Below are positions 36,563 to 46,100 of a stretch of 64,000 bases of DNA, piece by piece. The translations under genes were made by a program, and so were the position numbers. Position 1 is the first letter of the stretch, and each line of letters begins with the position of its first letter. Location: positions 7,177,001 to 7,241,000 of the forward strand of contig NC_083514.1 of NCBI RefSeq assembly GCF_032362555.1, given 5' to 3'. Below the pieces are notes generated by a model. That model saw nothing but the letters and a program-made list of their open reading frames with translations. It did not search any database and was not told where the DNA came from. Source of the stretch: Amyelois transitella (Eukaryota; Arthropoda; Insecta; Lepidoptera; Pyralidae).

Positions 36563-39500
36563 ATGGGTCGCCGATCTATTAATACCACTAAAAGTGGTAA
36601 ATATATGAACCCCACGGATCAAGCTAGTAAGTAAATATTGTTGATATATTTGCTATATTAAATTTTACCAATTTGTCTGTAATTAAAAAACAATGGACAA
36701 TTTTCATGTAGAAAACAATTTAAAAATACACGCACAATCATCCTTCCAAACAGGTAATTTGATCTCGCAGCTAGTGAACCGAACATTACATAAATAATCA
36801 CGTTTATATCCCTTGCTAGACATAGCCAACTGCTATACAGTTTGAAATCGACCAATAAGACACTTCTCTTTTGAATTAAAAAGAAAATCACATTGTATTA
36901 TACATATTATATTGGAGAATTTCAGCATGTATAAAAAAAATACACTTTAGTTGATAATGTTTGGTCAAAAACAGGATTTCATTTTACTGGCAAACAAAGG
37001 ATCCTCAGACAGAAGCATCTTTGTCTTTTTGGAGTGAACAACACTGTAAACCTGACTTAATCAATATGTGCATAGATAGACCAGTAGGGTTAGTGCGACT
37101 TCAACTGGGCCTTTGGTCCAGAGTGGTGAGGATGGATATATATTTAAACTTTATTCTCGTAAAATGTACAATATGTGAACATAATGTCACAAGGCATCTC
37201 TGCCAGTTGAACCTTTGTACCAAACTGAGAGGGATGTACGGGTGGTGCGATATCTGTAAAAGAAATAAAAATATGAATAAAAGGTTCCACTTACATACAT
37301 ACAATAATTTAAACACATAACATAAGATTATAGAAATATACTCCTTATAAAATAAACACCCATATACTTCATAAGTTGGATATTGGGGAATAATATTTAA
37401 AATGAAATTTTACTATACATACTGTATTTTTTTGCAATCACCAATTAATATTTTATAAGTAAATAAAAGTGCAATGAATATAATTCCTTCAGTTTCTATT
37501 TAACCAAAGAGAGATAGTAGCACCTTTATACTGTTCTATATTATTTATTTATTTATTTAAACTTTATTGCACAAAATACAAATTGCACCTTCAGTGCAAC
37601 AAAGTCACAACAACTTTTTTAAATTTTACAGGAGAGAAGACTTAATTTTTTTTTCTCATGTATTAGATTATTTCTGGATTACTATTTATAGTAGGTTTAA
37701 CATCTTTGCAATTAAATTGTTTTCTTTTGCGGATGTTTTTGTTGCCCCAAGTAAAGGTATGATTAAAAAACAATTTGGTATACTTAGTTTGTTTTTACAA
37801 TTTTAGCTACTTGTGACTTTGTTGCACTGAAGGAGTGAAATGTATAGCACAATTGGCAGACTTAATGCTGAAAGCATTATCTACCAGTCAACAATTGGGT
37901 CAGACAGGGAACTTTATGTGGGGTTAAACTAAATAAATATATTTTCTACACAAAATATAAAATAAAATAATTATAATTTACATACATAAAAACTACAATA
38001 GATATACAATATACATAAATAAATGGGTGCAGAGATTACCGAAATGAGTGAAAAGGCTTATAGGTATTAAATACCCTCAGGACTCAAGAAAAACCCGTAA
38101 ACCCTATTTGAAAGTAGAACGACTTAGGGATGTCCTGATGGACTTAGGAAGTGAATTCCAGAGCCTAACAGCCATAATGGCGAATGGAGGCAATACCTGT
38201 ACGGTGAAAAGGGATAGCAAGAGTTCACTTATTTCAAGAATGTAGGATTTTTTAATTAATGCTCCTGTATGTTTTTGTGTACATAAAACAATAAAGTAAA
38301 TAAATGTAATTTTTAATTTTAACTTATAACAACTTATACAACTTTTGATCAATGATTCTGGAGTTTAAAATAATACTTTGGATTATGTATAACATATGTT
38401 GGGTACTTTGTATTATCATAATATGTTATGAAATATTTTTGATATTGCACAATGTTGTGAAATGAATAACAAACCAAGCTACTTGGCAATCTACATTCCA
38501 TGGATTTCTTATAATGGTTCTATATTTAGACAGCCATATGATTCTCGACGTTTATAAATTGCAAGCTTCCATGCTGGTGTTGTAACAAAAAAAGTGTGTG
38601 CCAGCTTCCTGTACAGATTGCAAAAGTCAACCATGGAAAAAGCTCATAAACTTAGAATTCATCCTTGAGGCGATGGGCTTGCAACTATGTTCCAATTCTA
38701 CATTCAGCCATTCAGTTGAATGTGGCCTTTGAGTCTGTTTAAGATTGTTGGCTCTATCTAGCCCATGAGGCATGGAGCAATGATTATATGGTAGTATGTT
38801 TGAATGGTTGCTTTTTCGTTGGGTCAGAGCTAATAAGTGAGATGGTGATGACTGTTGAAAAGTAATGATGATTGTGATTTGTAGCCATATGTCTTAAAAA
38901 TGTATCTGGTACTCTTGATGACCTGTTTGGCTCAGATGTCTGATTCTTTCCTTTGAAAAAAGTTCCAATAGCTCTGAGGTTTGATCCCCGTTCAGGTCTG
39001 GAAAAAGATTTTTACTTTTAGGACTGGGTATTGCAAATTTATCTACTTAAGAATTTACTATAAAATGTATTATTATCATTGAGTTAGTATCCACAGCATC
39101 CCTAATACAAATCTTGAAATTTGTATTTGCACTTCATGTTTGCACTTCAAGACTTACCTAATATGTATGATTTATCCCGTATTTATTTATTTACTTTAGT
39201 TGATCTTTATGTGCATGGTTACATACAAAAACCAAGGTAACTTGCATAAAGCATTTTGCTTCATTCAGAGTTTTAATGGTACTTGTCTGGAGGAAGCCCC
39301 AAGTCGGTTAGGCAAGTAGAAATATGTGGTGTCTGTACACCTCTAGACAGAGCATGACTTAATTATAACGTTGTGAATAAAAAAATATACTTAAATAATT
39401 TTTTATCATTATTTAAGTATATTTTTTTAAAATAACTATTGACTTTAATTTTTACTTAGAGTATTAAGTTTAATTTTTACTTACAATATTTACTTTTGTT

Positions 39501-42500
39501 TTACAGGAAAAGAAGCCAGAAAGAAAGAATTGAAGAAAAATAAAAGGCAAAGGCAAATGGTTCGGGCGGCGGTACTCAAAATGAAAGATCCCACACAGAT
39601 ACTTGAGGAACTACAAAAAATTGATGAAATGGGTAAGTGTTTTGTTGTCTACCTTACTTCAATTATAGCTACCATTAATTATTTTTCTTCTGTTCATAAA
39701 TTCTGGTTGCGTTTGTATAAATTATAATTGCTGTGCTGAGTAACATAGCTTTACTATCATTTGCATGTTAGATTCCTTACTGCAACTACAGTCTTTTATT
39801 ATTCTGAATTTAATAGTGCTGTTTTTAAATTTCTATATCTTCTGCAAACAGAAATGACATGCATCTTATTTAGGGTTCCCATCTCTAAAATTTGGAAAAC
39901 CGGACAAGACGCGTGAAAACCCCGGATTTTAGAGTCCGAAAGCCGGACATGTTAACAAGATCTTTTAAACATATACAATGCAATAAAAGACATTTGAATA
40001 TTAAACAACAAATCAGAACATTTTTAAAGATTAGACCTACAGCAAGGTTTTTTTATTTATTATTTTTTTTTTATTTATTAATATTTTAATTCTAAAAATA
40101 AAACCTTCCCCGGACGCTCCCCGGATGCCCTCTAAACTAGGACAAATTCGGGGAAACCCGGACGGATGGCAACCCTAATCTTATTTAAATTTTTATTTAA
40201 ATAAGATGCAAACTTTTCGATTTTGGTTTTTAGAATATAATGTGCTGCAACCATCGCCGCTCAATGAAAAAGTTTTAAAAGAAAAAAGAAAAAAACTTAG
40301 AGAAACATTTGATAGAGTTCTCAAAATGTATGTAAGTATCATTCAGTTTAATGTTTTGGTAAGTATGCATTAAGTATATAAAATAAACAGTTTTATGGCA
40401 ATGTGCTACAGTAAGTTTAAATCCAGACCATTGGACTCAAAACAAACAAGTTTATAAAATCAAATACATAATGCACATGGTCAGGACCTGAGATAATGTT
40501 CATTTATATAATTAAGTCTACAACCCTTGCGGGGTAGACAGAGCCAGAAATCCTTAAAAATGATAGAATTGAGATTCAAATAATGACAGGTTGCTAGCCC
40601 GTCGCCTAAAAGAAGAATCCGAAGTTTATAAGCCTATTCCATAGTGGCCTTTTACAACATTCATGGGAAAGCCATGGAGTGGTACTATTCTTTTTTATAT
40701 TGGTGCTGGGAACCACACGGCTGGCTTCCACGTTGGTCTTGTAGCAAAGGAAAAAAACATAGCGTGTGCCAACTGCTTCAAGTTATAATTAGTCCTAGAT
40801 TAATTATTACAATCTTTGAGAATGTATATGATTTTATTTTGACAAACTTTATCAAAGACGTCAAAACTGTTTAGTCATTCTGATGGTGGTGATTGCCAGC
40901 TTTCTGAATGATTACGATGATGGCATGTCAAGCGGGCGATGGATCATAGCGAGGTGTGATAAGATTTCGTGCTACACCACTACGTCGCATGGTAAAGCTG
41001 AACAAAAATGTTTATGATAATGATAACGATTCCATTGTTTACTAGTTGTTACCTACTTTCTACCGTGCCGTGTGGTTACTTAAGAATAGGACCACTCCAA
41101 GTCTTTCCCATGGATGTCGTAAAAGGCGACTAAGGGAGGAGCTAAATTAGCTTGGTATTCTTGTAGGCGATGGGCTCGTAATCTGTCACTGTTTGAATCT
41201 CAATAACATCAGTTAGCCAAACAGCTGTACGTGGCCTTTTAGTCTTTTTAAAACTTGGCTTTGTCTACCCCGCGAGGGATATGTATATGTTTCTGCATCT
41301 AAGTCACACTGAAGCGGGTTCGATTTCCGGTCAGGTTATAAGATAAACGATCAACGAATCTTTTCCGATTGGCACGTCGTTGATGTTTATCTATTTAAGT
41401 ATTTATAAAATATACTAAGGATGTAACGTAGAAATTAGTAGCCATAGCGCAGTCTCGAACTTACTTTGCAGCTAGCCTTTATGTTCAAACTGGTATAATT
41501 ATTTTACGTGGCCCGTACATGAGATAAGAGATGTTTACGGGTAATAATACGTGTGGTTTCTAAAATCAATATAGAAAAACAATTATTTAAGAGATTTCTG
41601 CCTTTACTCAAATAGTTAAAAGCTAAATGTTAAAAGTAATTTGATCAAATTTTCGAAACTAAATTACTAGATGTGTTTCTTACAAGTTACGTTTCATACG
41701 TTTATTGCAATCAATAATTTATTTTATTAATTGTGTAAACTCTTACATTATTTTTTATTTCAGGACAAAGACGAACCAGAGAAGTGGGTGGAGCTGAAGC
41801 GGCAAGAGATGGAGTATGAGAAACGGAGGGCGCATCTGATCTCTTACTACGAGTCAGTGAAACACGCCCAGTCGGTACAAGTTGATGATATCCCTTTGCC
41901 GACTATACAAGTGAGTATTTTATTACATCCACAGTAAGAAAGTCTTTATTCAAACTATTAATATAGAGAAAAGATTTGTATTTTCATGTTTGAAAGGAAT
42001 AAACTCACCTTCATGACAAAAGTGGCCTACACTTTTTTCTGGAATCCCCCACGGAAGCGAAGCCCTGCGCAAAAGCTAGTGCGACATAAGCCGTGTCTCA
42101 CTATGTACAACTATAAAATTATCGTTCTTCTATTGTCTCATATACTTAAGGAAAGTCAGGTCAAGCAAAATAACTCAAAGCGATTGCCGTTTGAACTTCA
42201 TAATCCTTCTAACAACCTAACCTAACCTTGGGTAACCTTAATTAAACTAATATAAAATACTATATTATCCATTATGGTAACCAGTTGCCTATGTGCAGTT
42301 TTATACGATTATATCTCTCGCCTTAATACGAGAAACTATTACGTATTAGTCATTACATTATAAATAATTTTTTAGGTTCCAGAAAATGTGCTTTACGGCA
42401 ATTTGCCATCACAAATACCCCTTCCAATGGACATAACTCAGCCAACTCCGAAGCCTATATTGAAACACTACCCTAAGGTGAGTACATATTCGTTTTTTGT

Positions 42501-43157
42501 GGTTGCGTTTCCTTCATCTGTTTTTGTACGACATTTAGAAAATACATTCACATGTTCGGCAAAACTTCGTTTCGATTTTATTATGACATGAAACGGGAAA
42601 GCGACATTTTTTTGCGCGATAAACAGTGTCGCAGTGTCGTCTGTGCAGGTTGGCAGGTTTAATAAACCTTTTTACGGTATTTTGCATTCTTAAAAAGTGA
42701 CTTCACTCTAAAAAATGCAAAAAATCCAGCTAAAATCCATTGTGTTCTTTTAGAACGTTAACTGTTTCACTTTTACATATTTTTCAGGTATTGTTAAAAT
42801 ATTATAAGTATAGTTCATTTATATGTAAGGGATTATGGCGGGCTAAATTTAAATAGATTCAGAGATTCAAACATTTATTTGCCGACAATGATTATTTGAT
42901 AAGTACAATACAGGTGTTATGTACAATTTTTCTTATCATAGCAACTCAGCGTGTATTGCAAATTTTATCAACAACAATGTACTTATAAATAAAAATAATA
43001 ATATGCCTACGTAATTCATCCACATTAAAACTGTATATAAAACAAACTTTATAAGAAATGCACTATAAAATGATAAATATTCAACCATTGGGTTAAGTAG
43101 ATATTTTTACTACGCTTTTATTAGCTTGGGTTGTATGTATGTATGTATGTATGTAGG

Positions 43158-43188
<31 letters not shown>

Positions 43189-46100
43189 CGGAACCTTTGA
43201 GCTTAATTTTCACTGATTTCTAAACGTCTGATAAACTTGAAACTTTGCACACGTATCAAGGACCGATGACAATGCAATATTTTGATAAGAGTTTCTCATT
43301 ATCCTTATTAAAACTGCCAGGATTAATAAATTCATTTTTAGATCCTTCGTATGAGAGTAAGAGAGACAGAGATAGCACCAGTGCCAGTAATCTCCATACA
43401 AGAAACCAAGAAGTTCTGACGTATAAGGAGTCCAAAAAGAGATGTAATATATTTCCATATAATGTTACTATTAACCTGAGGCTTTTTTATTTCATCGCAT
43501 CGCTCCATTTAGAATTACCATTAGAAACAATAGTAGAATTAGTAGAATATTTTAAAACAATAAAAAATATATAAGTAATAAAACAAAAGTAATAAATGAA
43601 AATTGAACAACTAAATTTACAACAATACAAGAATAAAGTTACTACCTACAGAACTTTGCGATATTTAATACGTATTTAACATATTAATGCAATTCTTGAA
43701 TTAACATTAGGTATCTTTTGCCTATTTATAATAGCAACACTGTAATACTCGTTTAAGAAATGAGTGACAGTTTATTTTATGTCAAATAATTTTTGCAGTA
43801 AGTAAGTTTGTTTTGAATTCGATTAGTAAACCTGTAAACTTTCTTTCTGTTTGTTTATACCGGTGCCTGTGTATTTACCTATTTGCACTTTGTTTTGTGC
43901 TGATAACTTGTCGTTATTTGTAGTTTGGAATCTTCCGTTGAGTCGAGCTTTGTTCCGGATATTCGTGTGATTTTATCATCTGAGATTGGACTCTGACTGT
44001 GTTCACTGTGTTGTGCAGATATTTTTTAGATAGGACTCCTGTAAAAAGTACCTGATTATTTGAGATAGGAGTCCCAAGTTTGTGTTTGTTTTTGTGAAAG
44101 ACAGTTTTACAACGAAAGTGCCACGATGTCTTCAGATAAACATTGTTGCGTTCCTGGTTGTAAAGGCAGTGGAGGTATGTTTGAAATATTTTTGTTCCTG
44201 TATCAATCTGCCTCTTAATCTTGTGGTTTGATTCCTGACAAGGCCACAATCGAAAATTATTATGTTTGCTGGATAGTCAAAAATATTATTAACAGTGATT
44301 TATCACTATAAAATTCTTTTCAACTGGGTTTAACAATCATCATACATACATACATACATATAATCACGTCTATATCCCTTGCGGGGTAGACAGAGCCAAC
44401 AGTCTTGTAAAGACTGATAGGCCACCTTCAGCTATTTGGCTTTAAGATAGAATTGAGATTCAAATAGTGACAGGTTGCTAGCCCATCACCTAAAAAAGAA
44501 TCATAATGATGAGAATATTATGAGATTTAATCCAATCAGGCCACATATAACTTTAAGAAAGTTAGTTGTGAAAACCGCCGGCGATGGGCGCATGGTTGCG
44601 AAAGTCTTTTCTAGTAAGATAGTTATACTAGAAGTGTTAACTTCCAAAAAATAATTGTATAAAAAAACTAAAAAACTGCACTTTTTATTGCTAATCGAAC
44701 TAAAAAATAGAAAATAAATAATAGTTTAAAAAAAACTAAAAAACTACGCTTTTATTGCTAATCAAACTAAAAAATAGAAAATAAAAATTAATGACAAAGG
44801 AATTCAGTAGTAGCAAGTCGAACAATCAGTTATAGTCAGTTGTAGTAGTAATTACCTCGGATTAAAATTATAACAAAATTAAAGTTATTAACAAAACAAT
44901 TTAAATCGGAGTAAAAAGCGTGGGGTGCATTTTACTTCATTTTCATAACTCTCTTGTCATAAATATATGCTAATAGAATGATTTTAATATTTACTACATC
45001 AGGCACCCCACGCTTTTTACTCAGATTTAAATTGTTTTGTTAATAAATTTAATTTTGTTATAATTTTAATCCGAGGTAATTACTACTACAACTGACTATA
45101 ACTGATTGTTCGACTTGCTACTACTGAATTCCTTTGTCATTAATTTTTATTTTCTATTTTTTAGTTTGATTAGCAATAAAAGCGTAGTTTTTTAGTTTTT
45201 TTTAAACTATTATTTTTTTATTATATTATTATTAGTTCTACATTCATTCATGTTTTTTTAATGTAGACAATATGCATTCGCCCACGATTTGGATTTAAGA
45301 GATCTATTTTTGTAAATTGACGTCCGATGAAAATGCTGCAGTGTAGTTTGTTCCGCCGCTTCTTCTACACATGCGCTTTGGAAGCGGTAGTAGTTATAAT
45401 TAGATTTAAGTTATGTGACGTCGATAAGTGATACCTTGTATACAATTTTGAAAATAAATCTATTCTATTCTATTATTCTATGTATTATACAGGAATGTCG
45501 GCCAGCAGGCGTGGACCCGCCGGGCGTGCCCCCCGGGCCCCCGCCAGACTTCGTGAACATCCTCCTGGAGGCCACCAAGCTCGAGAGCGTTGCGAAGATC
45601 AAAGAACCAGTCAAAGAGAAGAAGCAGTTAAGGTTCTTGGATATGCCCGATGAAGGACCGCCTGGTGAATGCATGGTGGGTATTTGTAAGGTGAAATCAA
45701 AAAAGCCAATTTCAAAATTTTTGAATAGTAAAAAAATCCTTGGAATAAACGCCGCACGTTAGAATCTCAAAATGAGGCGTGTTAAGCTTTGGTGTGTAAA
45801 ATATGAGAAATTTATTAAAACATTGAGACAATAATTTTAACCGAGTAAATTTTGCTTCACTGAACTTTTGGGCTGATCGGAAAGATATCAATCAAGTTAC
45901 AACACTAGATACTAAGTTCTTAATAAATAGTAACACCTCGTAACAATTCTTACACGTCCGTTTATAAAGGATCAGTATACTTATCACACCTGAAGGGTTT
46001 TTATATACCGTTTTATATATTTTTTTACAGACATCCTGTCACATGGACGTACCTGTGCCCAATCCGATCATACCGGCAGTAGTACCGCACGTGCCAAATT

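Noticed and set aside
41300-41345. tRNA-like GGGTTCGATTTCCGG
   Set aside because: Part of a dispersed SINE with a relative at 38895; no complete tRNA structure.
43132-43187. CRISPR-like regular repetition
   Set aside because: It is a tetranucleotide microsatellite in a eukaryotic intron; there are no spacers.
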